Positions 48,041-59,155 of a DNA stretch of 64,000 nt are shown here, one piece after another (the stretch's first letter is position 1; every line of letters starts with the position of its first letter). Below the pieces are notes generated by a model. That model saw nothing but the letters and a program-made list of their open reading frames with translations. It was not told where the DNA came from and did not search any database. A program made the position numbers and the translations under genes. Origin of the DNA: Dolomedes plantarius (lineage: Eukaryota; Arthropoda; Arachnida; Araneae; Dolomedidae); NCBI GenBank assembly GCA_907164885.2, contig OU015499.1, forward strand, positions 160,930,634 to 160,994,633, given 5' to 3'.

Positions 48041-48149
48041 TGTGTTATAGGAAGGTTACCTGTATTTCCTATCCAGCCGTCATGTTTTGAATGATACCAA
48101 CTAGTCAGAATATATCCATGTCCTCCGAATGCCATACGGTAACAATGAT

Positions 48150-48645
48150 TAAAAAGAAATTTTTATATGCCACGTTTTTAAATTTTCTGTTGAATCATAT
48201 AAACTTGACAATTCTCTCTTAATTGCACAAACCTTCACTGAATTATTCTTTTTCACTTTCTTTTATTTAATTTTAATCACTTTTTAGTCGTTGCCACTAT
48301 CCACAGACTTTACAAACTTTAATTTTTATAATTTATTTAAAAAAATTTTCGCACAATATTTTTGTAAACAAACTAAATCCATATGTATTCTGTTTTCAAA
48401 ATCGTCAAACGCCGTCACGCAAAACGTCCAAGCATCGAATTCGATCGAAGCGCCACCTTGCGGATTTTTTTCGGCTAAAAGTATTTAAAAGAATGCATTG
48501 TCATCGTGTTCCTGAGCTATTCTGAAAGTTTCAAATGTCCAGCTAGTCGGGAAGTTAGTTAAAAATCGATTGCAAGATTTGTACTGGATAGATACGCAAA
48601 CACGCAAATAAATAAGAAAGCGAGTTGATAAAAAAACATGGTAAT
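48150..48645 (-). repeat. Dispersed repeat R420, copy 5 with a different core
   Basis: Both ends match R420 (ACGTTTTTAAATTTTCTGTT at the left; GCTAAAAGTATTTAAAAGAA through TTTGTACTGGATAG at the right), but 48225-48470, including GCGCCACCTTGCGG, has no counterpart in the other copies, where GGTGCAGCC...GGGACGG stands. Confidence 0.75.
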
Positions 48646-49740
48646 AAAGATAAGAATTAGGATCGTGAGCCACACGTTGCCAGACGAAAAAAACATCGCC
48701 AATGTGTGATATGACGACGATGACATAATTTTCTCCCTTCGGCGCTAACCTTAAGCATCAGTTTTCACAACAACTGGGCTAGAACGCGAAAAAAAAATGG
48801 CAGTTTTACACCATTCCAAATTGCTTTTAATCTATCTGCTCGATGGTTTCCTCGAGATTAGCAAAAACTAAATCCTTTTGCAATATCAGTGATAGAACAC
48901 ACACACTCCCCCGTCAATTATACACAGAAAGAAAGAAAAAAAAACCGTCTGCTATGGAGCTTCCTCTTTCACATCTTTCGGTCACATCCTCTTCCTGATC
49001 GATCCGTGCCGGGCGTTCGAATTGCCGGCTCGAAAGCGCGTGCTCTTGGCGATCGAATATGGAATTTGGAGAAGGGCTTCTTTCTAGGCTATGCGGGGGG
49101 AAATATTTTTAATTTTATTTTCTCTCATTTCTGTAACAGGAAGTTGTCAATCAAGTTCACGAGATTATCAGAATGATGTGGAGAAAGTGAAAAATAAAAA
49201 AGGAAATTGATTGTTCGGAAGATTAGGAATTGTAAAAAAGAACCCGCTGTATTTCCGCGAATGTATTTTTTGCCTTTTTTTCGGCAAAAGTTATTTAATT
49301 CCTATTATACCTCGAGTGATAAGCCCAAAATGATTACCGGAGAATTTACCAATTTAAAATACCTGTTTTATGTATTTACAACGAATTTATCTACTTGTTT
49401 GGTTGATCGATAAACTTAAACTAATATGAAGAGTTTTGAAATCTCAAAAAAAAGTTCTTCTAACGCCTTTTAAGGAGCTGCGGGCTGGTAATAAACGCTA
49501 AATAGTTTGACACGGTTTCGATTCGATTAGCAGTCATTCGATTATGTTATTTCCATTCACGATAAAATTTCCTCTTTGATTATTTTGCTAAGACTTGAGA
49601 TATCTGTCTAGGTTCACAGAGCTTTTCTTCAAAAATATTCAGTACTGATTAAATACTTATATTTTTAGTTTACAAAACCGGATTTTGGGATACAAAATCG
49701 TGAAAACGAATATAAATTTGGTAAAAATTTCGTAGCATTT
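48646..49740. other. No gene recognised
   Basis: Single-copy by eye. Frames at 48889-49176 and 49207-49413 show no domain. Confidence 0.35.
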
Positions 49741-49769
49741 TAAAGAGAGGGCGAGTAATATATATACCA

Positions 49770-51047
49770 CTAGCTGAAAACCCGCACTTCGCTACGGAGT
49801 ACATTAATATTAAATACAACGGTCAATGTATGCAATTAATGCCAAAAATATAAATATATATATTTATAATAAATACGACGATCAATGTATACAATTGATG
49901 TAAAAAAAACATTTATAAAAAAATCGTAAGGGATATTTTTATAGACAAAACTAGCTGAAAACCCGCGCTTCGCTATGGAGTACATTCAAATTAAATACAA
50001 CGGTCAGTGTATGCAATTGATGCCAAAAAAAAATATATATATATATATTTATAGTAAATATGGCGATCAATGTATACAATTGATGTAGAAAAAAATATAT
50101 ATTTATAAATAAATCGTGAGGGATATTTTTAAAGACAAAATAATGTCCAATCGTCTGCCGCATTAGCAAGAAATTTTTTTTTTTGTCTATTTAGTTGTTA
50201 CGCACGTGACGATAATTTTATTGAAAGTACCAGAAAAAGAAATCACGTGATCGTCATTTAATAAAATAAATTCTAAAAATGAATCTTTCAAAATTCACCA
50301 AAAATCAGAAAATGGAGGTAAAGATTCGAAAAAGATGTCATTTTAAAGGAGCTTTTATGATCTTTCTCGTGATATAAATTTTATAACCCTCAATGTATTG
50401 TTTTAAATGCAAACGTAAAAAAAGTTTAAAAAACAGCTTAAAAATTTGCAACATGCAAAATTTCAGCCCTTTAGGTCCAGCGGTTTGGTCTGTGCGTTGT
50501 ATGTCAGTCAGTCAGTCAGTCAGTGAATGAATGAGTCAGTTACGGAACTGTTTTATATATATAGATAATGTCCAATCGTCTGCCGCATTAGCAAGAAAAA
50601 AAATATTTTTTTGTCTATTTAGTTTTTATGCACGCGACGATAAATTAATTTAAAGTACCAGAAAAAGAAATCACGTGATCGGCATGTAATAAATTAAATT
50701 CTAAAAAATTAATCTCTAAAAATTCCCCAAAAATGAGAAAAGGGAGGTAAAGATTCGAAACAGAGCTCATTTTGAAGGAATTTTTATGATCTTTCTCGCG
50801 ATATAAATTTTATAACCCTCAAATTATTATTTTAAATGCAAACTTAAAAAAAGTTACAAAAACAGCTTAAAAATTTAATTTAAAAAAATCTAAGAAGAAT
50901 TTTTGAAAAATCTTTCTTAGTGCACCCCTACACTATAAGGAGAATCACCATGCAAAATTTCAGCCCTTTAGGTCCAGCAGTTTGGTCTGTGCGCTGTATG
51001 TCAGTCAGTGAATGAGTCAGTTACGGAACTGTTTTATATATATATAC
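49770..51047 (-). mobile_element. Helitron A, outer copy of a nest
   Basis: 3' end CTAGCTGAAAACCCGCACTT at 49770, 5' end GGAACTGTTTTATATATATA near 51047. It is interrupted at 49951-50565. The two halves join in frame of the family order (GACAAAA + TAATGTCCAATCGTCTG). Confidence 0.88.
49951..50565 (-). mobile_element. Helitron A, inner copy (615 bp)
   Basis: CTAG at 49951 to GA at 50565, inserted exactly between A and T of the outer copy's GACAAAA|TAATGTCC, with no duplication. It lacks the GTGCACCCCTAC block near its 5' end that the others have. Confidence 0.92.
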
Positions 51048-51239
51048 CATTAGACTATATTACTCGCCCTCTCTTTTTAATACCCTTAGAGTGAGTAATA
51101 TATACCCTTATAATGCCCCCGCTAATGACTTCAATATTCCTCGCGTGAATTCCAAGATAGCGCGAACACCTTTTGTGACCACCCGTTTTATGACCACCCG
51201 TTTCATGAGTGCCGAAAGGTTCACCTTACCATTTAACGC

Positions 51240-51415
51240 ACAAAAGCCTAGTAGAGGGACTCCTCCGATTATTTCTGGAAATAAGAGTGCCTTTGAATGT
51301 TCCCCCTTCACGGACAATGCAGTTCCGATGACAATGCCGGCTGTAGACCCGATGAAGCCGACGAACCACGTTCCTTTCTCCCGGAAGAAGCAATACTCGA
51401 CACGCAGAACGGTAT
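51240..51415 (-). CDS. Candidate membrane-protein exon (unverified)
   Basis: The minus-strand frame reads INTVLRVEYCFFREKGTW, FVGFIGSTAGIVIGTALSV, KGEHSKALLFPEIIGGVPLL and GFCALN, followed by G|GTAAGG, a good donor. Two hydrophobic segments with small residues suggest membrane helices. A TGA precedes it, so an acceptor would have to lie near 51412-51416. I do not recognise the family. The plus-strand frame across the same DNA looks like its antisense shadow. Confidence 0.3.
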
Positions 51416-51428
51416 TTATTCTTCAGTC

Positions 51429-51545
51429 GTCTAGGGATGCGACATCGAGAACAAAACATCGATGTTTTAAAACATCGATGTTCAATATTAAAACATCGAT
51501 GCTAACAAAACATCGTCCCAAAACCATCGATGTTTTTGAACATCC
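51429..51545. mobile_element. Cluster of ATCGATG palindromes, possible hAT-like end
   Basis: CTAGGGATGCGACATCGAG is followed by five ACATCGATG-type words (AAAACATCGATGTTTT, ACATCGATGTTC, ACATCGATGCTA, ACATCGTCCC, CCATCGATGTTTTT). Some hAT families begin with a GGGATG end followed by ATCGATG words; no partner end was found. Confidence 0.35.
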
Positions 51546-52023
51546 ATATTTTAAAACTGCTTTAGTAACCTCTAACTTTAATGTTACTTTGGTTAGTCGT
51601 GGGTGTGTGTGTTTCATTTTACTCTCTGATTGGGTTGACACAAATGACAAAAACTGGGTTGCTAGAGTCAGCGCATATCACAGAATTTCCATGATACATT
51701 TTATTATTGTTACCAGAAAATTTGAAGGAGATATTTTTGTTATCCAAAACAATTGATAGGACCAAAGCCACAAAGAAGAATCTGTGATGTTTTTAATTTA
51801 AATTTGTTGAATGGGAAAAAATTATTGTAAATATCATGTCATATTTATTTACAAATTGGAGAATGATTTACTTCCAGGAGGTTACATAATTTAGTAAAAA
51901 AAATTCTGAAGGTCATGACAGTAACACAAGTAGTATTGGTTTCATATCAGTAGAGTATAAAGCAAAATTATTTAAAAGAATTTTTGCCAATAATTTCCCA
52001 GTTACCAATAAATTTAAATTTAA

Positions 52024-52087
<64 letters not shown>

Positions 52088-52356
52088 TTCTTCTTCTTCT
52101 TCTTCTTCTTCTTCTTCTTCTTCTTCTTCTTCTTCTTCTCCTCCTCCTCCTTCTTCTCCTCCTTCTTCTTCTTCTTCTTCTTCTTCTTCTTCTTCTTCTT
52201 CTCCTCCTCCTCCTCCTCCTTCTTCTTCTTCTTCTTCTTCTTCTTCTTCTTCTTCTCCTCCTTCTTTTTCTTCTTCTTCTTCTTCTTCTTCTTCTTCTTC
52301 TTCTTCTTCTTCTTCTTCTTCTTCTCCTTCTCCTTCTCCTTCTCCTTCTTCTTCTA
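52024..52356. repeat. Trinucleotide microsatellite (ATT)n-(TTC)n-(CTC)n
   Basis: About 20 ATT units, then TTC runs broken by short CTC blocks. The S/P-rich frame through it is an artefact. Confidence 0.97.
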
Positions 52357-52379
52357 TATTATTAATTTTTAATGATTAT

Positions 52380-52664
52380 ATTAATTAATTTTTTTATGAT
52401 TTTTGTGCCCCTAAGAGGTGCGCAACCACCTGTGGAGCCCCTTCACCACAACCAGTTGCGTTAAGAGAGATGGTTTGGGGGTGACGGGGGGGTCAAATTC
52501 CAATGCGCGGGAGGAAGAGGGTTGGGAATGACCTTTGGCCCTGGCTCCTCAAATAAACAAAAGCTGCCAGATGAACATGAAGAGCGGGGGTGCAGCCCAG
52601 TATTTTTTTGATGGAATGCATGAAAAATTTTATATCTATATATCTACCCGGGCAATAATGCTAG
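52380..52664 (+). mobile_element. Helitron B, 5'-truncated short form
   Basis: TTTATGATTTTTGTGCCCCT to CCAGATGAACATGAAGAGCG and TACCCGGGCAATAATG then CTAG|T. It lacks the 1.15-kb internal block of 39829-41397, and the second hairpin arm is deleted. The trinucleotide repeat replaces its 5' end. Confidence 0.8.
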
Positions 52665-52691
52665 TATATAATATAATCAGTATATACTATA

Positions 52692-53671
52692 CTAGCGGCC
52701 CGTCCCGACTTTGTCCGGGTTGAACAAAATATTATACCAATAAATTTCCAGTTGATAGCCAATAAATTGTAAATATTTTTTTACTTTAAATGTCCAATAA
52801 AAAGCGGAGTTCCAAATGTAGTTTTCTTCAATAAACCCTTTAACGTTGCCAGTTTCAAAAATCCTTTTTGTATTTATCAATACCTCCTCTACTTGAATCT
52901 TTAAAATATTAAAACCTTTTCCTTACGGGGTGGGATAGCATATATCCGAAGCAGATACTCTAAAAACATACGGTGTGATGTCGGCAGAGATATATTCTCG
53001 AATTCCACTTCGTTATGACTTTTCTAACGGCTTTGCCCCCAAAGAACAATTGTGTGACATTCTGGGAACGGAGGGTGAATCTTGCCGAAAAGGACTGATT
53101 AATAATCTTTTGTCGTTCTAGCTAGAGGCTATTTCTTTTCAGGCGAGTGACATCAGAAGGGCTATTCATCCGCGGTTTATCCATTTTCAGCTTTTGAGAG
53201 ATGAAAGAGGCACGGGATGCCGATCAACTACTATTTAAATTCTTCTTCAATAATAAGAAAGCAATAAGAAAGCAATTAACCACTCTTTCCCCTGCCCCCC
53301 CCCCAAGCTGAATGTCGCCCACGTAAAATGGGGATAGGAAGTAGATAACATTTTCCCTTTCTAAAGAGCGATTTCGAAAAACGGTCCCCGTAAGCTAAAG
53401 AGTGTTTCTATGGTTACTTGACTGCGCTTGACAAAGGAAAAGTTGTAAGGTACATTGTAATGTACAAAAGTTGTACATTACCCTTCACATACAAAATCTG
53501 CTCTCTCTCTCTCTTTATATATTATTATAGGATATAGAATATATACTGTACCTTTGTCCATCTGGAATACTGTACCTTTCAAAGAGTGAAAGAATTTTTC
53601 AAATAGGTGCAGTGGTTCTGGAGATTACCCTCCACATACAAAATCGCTCTCTCTTTATATATAAGTATAGA
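52692..53671 (-). mobile_element. Helitron, terminal type C (980 bp)
   Basis: Minus-strand start TCTATACTTATATATAAAGA (plus 53671) and end CCCGGACAAAGTCGGG hairpin, ACGGGCCG, CTAG (plus 52692), with A and T at the flanks. A second 5'-end-like block (CACATACAAAATCTGCTCTC) sits at 53487-53530. A piggyBac-type MITE is nested inside. Confidence 0.8.
52915..53402. mobile_element. piggyBac-type MITE copy inside Helitron C
   Basis: CCTTTTCCTTACGGGGTGGG at the left and GGTCCCCGTAAGCTAAAG at the right match 32921-33148; the middle is different and longer, with no TA core. Flanking TTAA is eroded. Confidence 0.7.
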
Positions 53672-53689
53672 TCTTTTTATAAGTGCTGT

Positions 53690-54273
53690 AAAATGCTTCA
53701 ATGAACACATACAGCTTAGCTTTTAGGTCAACACCTAGTGAGTAATATATAAAACACTATTGCAAAATTTCATCGAAATATATTGAAAATTTTTTATATG
53801 ATAAGCTTTCTCGCTTACAAAAGTGACTGAAAAATGAGTTTTCTAAGAAATACACTTAAAGATGCTCCTTCGAGTCATCTAATATCGCTTTCAATTGATA
53901 CAATGGACCATGAATTCTCATCCAATGACCGTACGAATAAATGTAAAGCAATTTTAGAATCCTAAAAGATTACCCTTTGAAGAAATAGAGTAATCAAAAA
54001 AATTTCGAAATGTTGCACCAAAACATCCATTTCAACGTAAACAGATATCCTGAAAAAATTAATAACGACTTTAGAAGGTTCAGATAAACCTATATAAAAG
54101 TGTTTCAATTTTTAAATTTTAACTTGGCCTGAAAATATAAACTTAAAAATTTGGTAATTTCGGAAACATTCATCCGTAAAATCTATAAAGTACATCGGGT
54201 AAAAACTAATGCAATGAAAATATAAAAAACAACGTTGATATACCTAAAATCATGTAGAAATAAAATACAAATG
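53690..54273. repeat. Dispersed repeat G, copy 2, then plain AT-rich DNA
   Basis: GCTTAGCTTTTAGGTCAACA and ACTATTGCAAAATTTCATCG (53690-53800) match 37655-37760 inverted. From 53800 on I see nothing further. Confidence 0.5.
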
Positions 54274-54277
54274 TTAA

Positions 54278-54981
54278 GGAGGTCCGGGACACATTTTAAA
54301 AAATTGTATTCATTGAGTTAAAATTTTAAATATTTTTGTGATGGTTAAACCCATAATTCGTAAACAAAATCATATCATAAAACTTCTCATAAATTTTTAA
54401 AATTTTTAAAATTAATAATTTTTTTAAAAAATGGGGTAACTTTAAATCGTTAGAACTCGAAATATTATGCGTCGGAATTTCAAAATTTTTTCATTTAATT
54501 AAACAGAAATACATAAGTTTTAATTTTGATTCAGCATTTTTTGAAATATTAATTTTTTTTTAATTCAAAAAATATTTCGTGTAAATTTAAATAAAATTAT
54601 TTAACTTATTTTTTTAAAAATATTATATTTTCAAAACTAAATATCTTTTTTTTTCAAATTTGCTGAATCGAAATTAAAGTAAAATAATCGAAAAAAACAT
54701 GTTACAAGTTTGAACTATTTATCTTTAACGGTTCTTGAGTTATAACAATTTAAAGACGAGAAAGGGTGAAAAAACCCATCATGCAGAAAAAACGCATTTA
54801 AATGTTTAAACGAAGATTGGCTGCTATTAGAATGCTGTATAAACAAAAATAATTAATATCTCCTGTTCTAATTAAGATAGAAACAAGATTTAAACGTCAT
54901 TTTAAGTGAAAAAGAAAAGAAAATGTTTTAATGCGATAATGTATTTTCGGAAATGTGAAGAATTTTGTGTCTTGAACTCCC
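54278..54981. mobile_element. TTAA-flanked MITE, second family (704 bp)
   Basis: TTAA|GGAGGTCCGGGACACATTTT at the left; TTTTGTGTCTTGAACTCCC|TTAA at the right, an imperfect inverted repeat. AT-rich interior with no coding. Confidence 0.6.
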
Positions 54982-55030
54982 TTAAAAACTCTATTACAAT
55001 GCTTATAAAGTGTTTTGAAATAATGTACTA

Positions 55031-55362
55031 CAGTAGACCCCGTTATAGCGAACGCGGTATATAACGAACTTACGGATATAACGAATGAAAATTTTGGTCC
55101 CGCCATTTTCCTCTTGTACGCAATTTAATGAGTATTGTGTCAGTTTAATGTAATCGATTTGAGTCGATTTAATTCATTAATGATCATTTCTAATAGATTC
55201 TATCATTTTTTAATACATCATTATTGAATACACATTGCAACTAATGAGTTATACATTTTGTGAACTCTAACATTTTTCTTAACGGTTGGCATATGGCGAA
55301 CCACCGGATATAGCGAACAAAACCTATGGTCCCTTGAAGTTCGTTATAACGGGGTTCGACTA
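55031..55362. mobile_element. Pogo-type MITE (332 bp)
   Basis: TA|CAGTAGACCCCGTTATAGCG at the left and GTTCGTTATAACGGGGTTCG at the right. Internal TATAACGAA and ATAGCGAA words near both ends. Confidence 0.82.
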
Positions 55363-55520
55363 TATAATTATGGAGACGCCATGACTAAAGTTTTCCAGTA
55401 TTTAAAAAAAAAAAAATTCCATTTCTATTTTGCATTTAATTTAGATTTTGCCAACCCCTTAAAACTGTAGTTGAAGTGGGTAAAATTTATAGAAAGGAAA
55501 ATGGACATTATTTTCAAATA

Positions 55521-56241
55521 TCTATATATGCGTATAAAACACTTCCATAACTGATTGACTGACTGACAGGCAACGCACAGACCAAACCGCTGGACCTAAA
55601 GGGTTGAAATCTTGCATGGCGTTTCTTCTTATAGTGTAGGGGTGCACTAAGAAAGATTTTGAAAAAACTCTTCTTAGAATTTTTTAAATTAAATTTTTAA
55701 GCTATTTTTGTAACGTTTTTTAAGCTTACATTTAAAATAATAATCCGAAGGTTATAAAATTTATATCACGAGAAAGATCCTAAAAATTCATTTAAAATTA
55801 AATCTTTTTTGAATCTTTACCTCCCTTTTCTGATTTTGGGGGAATTTTTAAGGATTCATTTTTAGAATTTAATTTGTTAAATGCTTATCACGTGGTTTCT
55901 TTTCTTTCTGAGATACTTTAAATTAATTTTGCGTCACGTGCATAACAACGAAATAAATTGGCAATTTTTTTTTCTATCTTAAGCGGCAGACGATTGGACA
56001 TTATCCAAAAAAATATTAAAATACAGTAAAAGAAATGTTCCTCAAACTGTACTATATTAACTGTACTATATTCTTTAGTATGTACTATTAGATTTAATTT
56101 CAGTATTTTCTTCTACATTATTTTGACTATGAAAATATCCGTTACGATTTTTTTATAAATTTTTTTTGGCATTAACTGCATACATCGACCGTTGTATCTA
56201 ATTTGAATGTAATCCGTAACGAAGCACGGGTATTCAGCTAG
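55521..56241 (+). mobile_element. Helitron A, full length (721 bp)
   Basis: A|TCTATATATGCGTATAAAAC to CCGTAACGAAGCACGG hairpin, GTATTCAG, CTAG|T. Its last ~175 bp are duplicated inverted at 57598-57774. Confidence 0.9.
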
Positions 56242-56330
56242 TATGGTTATAAAACTTTAACCAGAGAAAGAAGAATTGTGGTTACAAATGGCAACCGTAA
56301 TTTATGCAGTTTGTTATTATGAGAGGTAGC

Positions 56331-56474
56331 AATTTTAAAATAATGACTGCGGGATATCTTCCAGTTTTTAAGCATTTAAAGCAGTTTTGAAACACATTTA
56401 ATTTAGAATTTGAAATAAGTCTATTAATTTATAAATTCTAAGAAAAGATTTATTTCTAACATTTTATTGGTCTT
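56331..56474. repeat. Direct repeat, first copy (second at 57333-57476)
   Basis: TTTTAAAATAATGACTGCGG to AACATTTTATTGGTCT is present twice with no visible difference over ~140 bp. The two copies bracket a pogo-type MITE. Confidence 0.92.
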
Positions 56475-56557
56475 AAAATTATAGGTGAAGGAGTCACCGG
56501 TTTTATAAATATTCACATTACTTTTGTAAGGTTGTTTTGTTATTAACACTGGTAATA

Positions 56558-57309
56558 CAGTCGGACCTCTATTTAACGAAGTCGCTAAATCCCGAAAAAA
56601 AGTTCGTTATAAATTCATTAAATAGTGATTCACCTTATAAAATACTTTAAGCTACACAAAACAGATTTTAAATTCATAAACACTAAATATTATTGATAAA
56701 AGTAATTGATCCCACCTTTATTTTGTAAATTAATGTTTATTTGTTTTACATATCTTACCCATCAAACATAAATCTGCAAGGAAAACAAGAATAAAACAAA
56801 ACATTTTCCGGGAATACACTGTATTTTCAATTTAAAAATATATATTAAAATTAATGAATTTTGATGTCATTATCGCATTTATTATAACAAGTAATTTTAA
56901 GCATACATTACCACATGCGTCCTTAAATTTAATTACTGATAAAGTCTGTTAATTTTGTCTGAAAATGTATTTTCTCTCATAATGCGTCTCTCATCTTTTC
57001 AATGCACCAAAAACCCCTTGAGGCGTATTTTCTTTAAACTGTAATTCGCGTCGGAATGTGTTAAAAGAAAGTTAATGTGTAAAATGTGTTAAAAGAAAGA
57101 ATAAGTTTGATATGTTCAGAAATATTTTGAGAAATATGGAGAAAAAAATAATATTGGATCAAAAGAAAAATTTCGTTAAATAGAGAATGCACTCCGCTAT
57201 TTGGAGGCTATTTTACGAAGAAATTCGCAAAATGTTCTTGGTTCTAAGGAGAAGTTCGCAAAATAGAGAAATACGCAAAATAGAGGTTCGTTAAATAGAG
57301 GTCCGACTG
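56558..57309. mobile_element. Pogo-type element P9, copy 1 (752 bp)
   Basis: CAGTCGGACCTCTATTTAAC and GTTAAATAGAGGTCCGACTG ends with TA outside. Repeated TTCGTTAAATAGAG and TTCGCAAAATAGAG words stand near the right end. No transposase frame. Confidence 0.9.
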
Positions 57310-57476
57310 TATTTTAAAAGGATGTCCGACTGTATTTTAAAATAATGACTGCGGGATATCTTCCAGTTTTTAAGCATTTAAAGCAGTTTTGAAACACATT
57401 TAATTTAGAATTTGAAATAAGTCTATTAATTTATAAATTCTAAGAAAAGATTTATTTCTAACATTTTATTGGTCTG

Positions 57477-57560
57477 TACTATATTCTTCTTTCATATTCC
57501 ATAATTCATATTCCATATTCCATATTCCATATTCCATATTCCATATTCCATTCATATTCC
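57477..57560. repeat. (ATATTCC)n-like short tandem repeat
   Basis: CATATTCCATATTCC repeats, broken by CATAATTCATATTCC, at the junction of the direct and inverted duplications. Confidence 0.85.
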
Positions 57561-57597
57561 ATAATTCTTCTTTCTCTGGTTAAAGTTTTATAACCAT

Positions 57598-57780
57598 ACT
57601 AGCTGAATACCCGTGCTTCGTTACGGATTACATTCAAATTAGATACAACGGTCGATGTATGCAGTTAATGCCAAAAAAATTTATAAAAAAATCGTAACGG
57701 ATATTTTCATAGTCAAAATAATGTAGAAGAAAATACTGAAATTAAATCTAATAGTACATACTAAAGAATATAGTATGAAA
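57598..57780 (-). mobile_element. Helitron A 3' end, duplicated copy
   Basis: CTAGCTGAATACCCGTGCTTCG onward is the inverted twin of 56067-56241, not an independent insertion, since the flanking host bases are duplicated with it. Confidence 0.85.
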
Positions 57781-58106
57781 GAATATAGTATAGATGAATT
57801 TGGGATTAATTTGCTATTAGCAAATGCCAGATATTTGACACTTAAACCATTAGCCTTCATCTGTCTTTCCAATACATAGGAACAATACAATTAAAACCAT
57901 TAATGTCTATGTCAATATGCTGACTGTTCATTTATTGTCTAGAATTTCACAGAGCACAATTAAAAGAGCCCTTTAGTCCAAATGTGAGACAATCAGTGCC
58001 GGTCAGAAGGAGGAACAAAGTAACAGCTCAACCACGAGGAAAACCTGCAATAAAGGGTTTGAATCAGCTAGACAATCGTAGGCCTTGATTCCTTTACGTC
58101 TATGAA
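57781..58106. other. No gene recognised
   Basis: No repeats or domains seen. Confidence 0.3.
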
Positions 58107-58214
58107 AAATTCAGGTACTCTCTTCTAATGAAATTTCCTTGGATTATTGACTTAGGATTACTTATCGTTGCTTACCTCTGTTGTATGTATGCATTCTGCA
58201 TATATGTATCTATA

Positions 58215-58302
<88 letters not shown>
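58107..58302 (+). mobile_element. MITE family P10 end plus (TA)n
   Basis: TCAGGTACTCTCTTCTAATG, TTAGGATTACTTATCGTTGC, then TA from 58201 to 58302; decayed form of 8367-8974. Confidence 0.65.
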
Positions 58303-58306
<4 letters not shown>

Positions 58307-58952
58307 GATTAAGCATATTATAGACTTGAAAGCTGTGCTAACTCGTAATAATTACCCAGTAAGTCTTTCCAAAAACATAATTGGTTGTTTTTGTTTTAAT
58401 GAATAGTTTGTTCTGTTGCATTAATAAGTTAAACATAACAATAGGTTAAAATAAAAATAATAACTACTAAAAACAAAAATAAAAATCATAAGAAAAATAA
58501 AAATATAATTAACTCATAGTAGTAACAATAATAAAAACTAATTAAATAAAGGAATAATAGTCTTAAAATATGGTTACCTAAGTAAGTCTGTAACTGAGTA
58601 TCCACTACCTCAATGGTTGCAAGTTATATGACGTCAGTCATCTTGCGGTTACAAGTTCTTAACTTCCACTCTGACTAGCGCCAGGCTTGGTGTTCTTTGG
58701 TTAAGTACTTTTATTCAAACTTAATTCATTTATAATTCAATTCTTCTGTTAATAATGGATTGTACGGTGTCTGAGTGTGTTTATTTAATAGATCATACTC
58801 ATCAGAAACAATCCATTGGTTTTTAGACAGTATTGACACCGCTGATGAAGAAATGCTGTCAAAAACCTTATTCATACTTTTCTTTACATGTTGGATGTTC
58901 CTGGCTTCAAGCAGCTTTAGAGCTATTACTGGTTTTCTCTTTCATATTATTC

Positions 58953-58956
<4 letters not shown>
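58303..58956. other. No gene recognised
   Basis: AT-rich (58430-58560 is almost pure A/T with AATAAAAATAA runs). No domain. Confidence 0.35.
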
Positions 58957-59002
<46 letters not shown>

Positions 59003-59003
59003 G

Positions 59004-59065
<62 letters not shown>

Positions 59066-59067
59066 TA
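58957..59067. repeat. (TA)n microsatellite with TACG/TATG breaks
   Basis: TA runs ending in ACACAGTG, where a CAGTGATTTCCGCATATAAG pogo-like end begins (59070-59155); no partner end was found. Confidence 0.9.
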
Positions 59068-59155
59068 CACAGTGATTTCCGCATATAAGAATCACGTGTG
59101 TTATCACTGTTTTTGATTCTTATAAGCGGTTGATTCTTATACCCGAAATTTAGGT

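Larger units (their letters stand above)
45797..48062 (+). mobile_element. P3 Tigger-like element with expanded subterminal array (2266 bp)
   Basis: Left end CAGGTAGCTCTCCTATAACA, right end TTATAGGAAGGTTACCTG, TA on both sides. The interior follows the copies at 20959 and 22062. It differs by a 65-bp array at the left and an LTR-like insertion at the right (47604-48040). Without these two it would be about 0.8 kb. Confidence 0.87.
49741..51081. repeat. Inverted repeat arms around a Helitron nest
   Basis: AAAGAGAGGGCGAGTAATAT at 49743 is inverted at 51055-51078 (ATATTACTCGCCCTCTCTTT). The arms lie just outside the two nested Helitrons and may be the TIRs of a small element that they entered. 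Confidence 0.75.
56065..57774. repeat. Inverted duplication with ~212-bp arms
   Basis: 56065-56277 and 57563-57774 are reverse complements, essentially identical by eye. They include the Helitron 3' end and ~36 bp of its flank (TATGGTTATAAAACTTTAAC). Confidence 0.9.

Noticed and set aside
51091..51756. 221-codon plus-strand frame as a gene
   Set aside because: Its first half mirrors the more protein-like minus frame, and its second half crosses the ATCGATG repeats; likely antisense shadow plus chance.
51984..52388. Serine/proline-rich 134-codon frame
   Set aside because: Trinucleotide microsatellite read in one frame.
57598..57780. Independent Helitron insertion
   Set aside because: The flanking host sequence is duplicated with it, so it is half of an inverted duplication.
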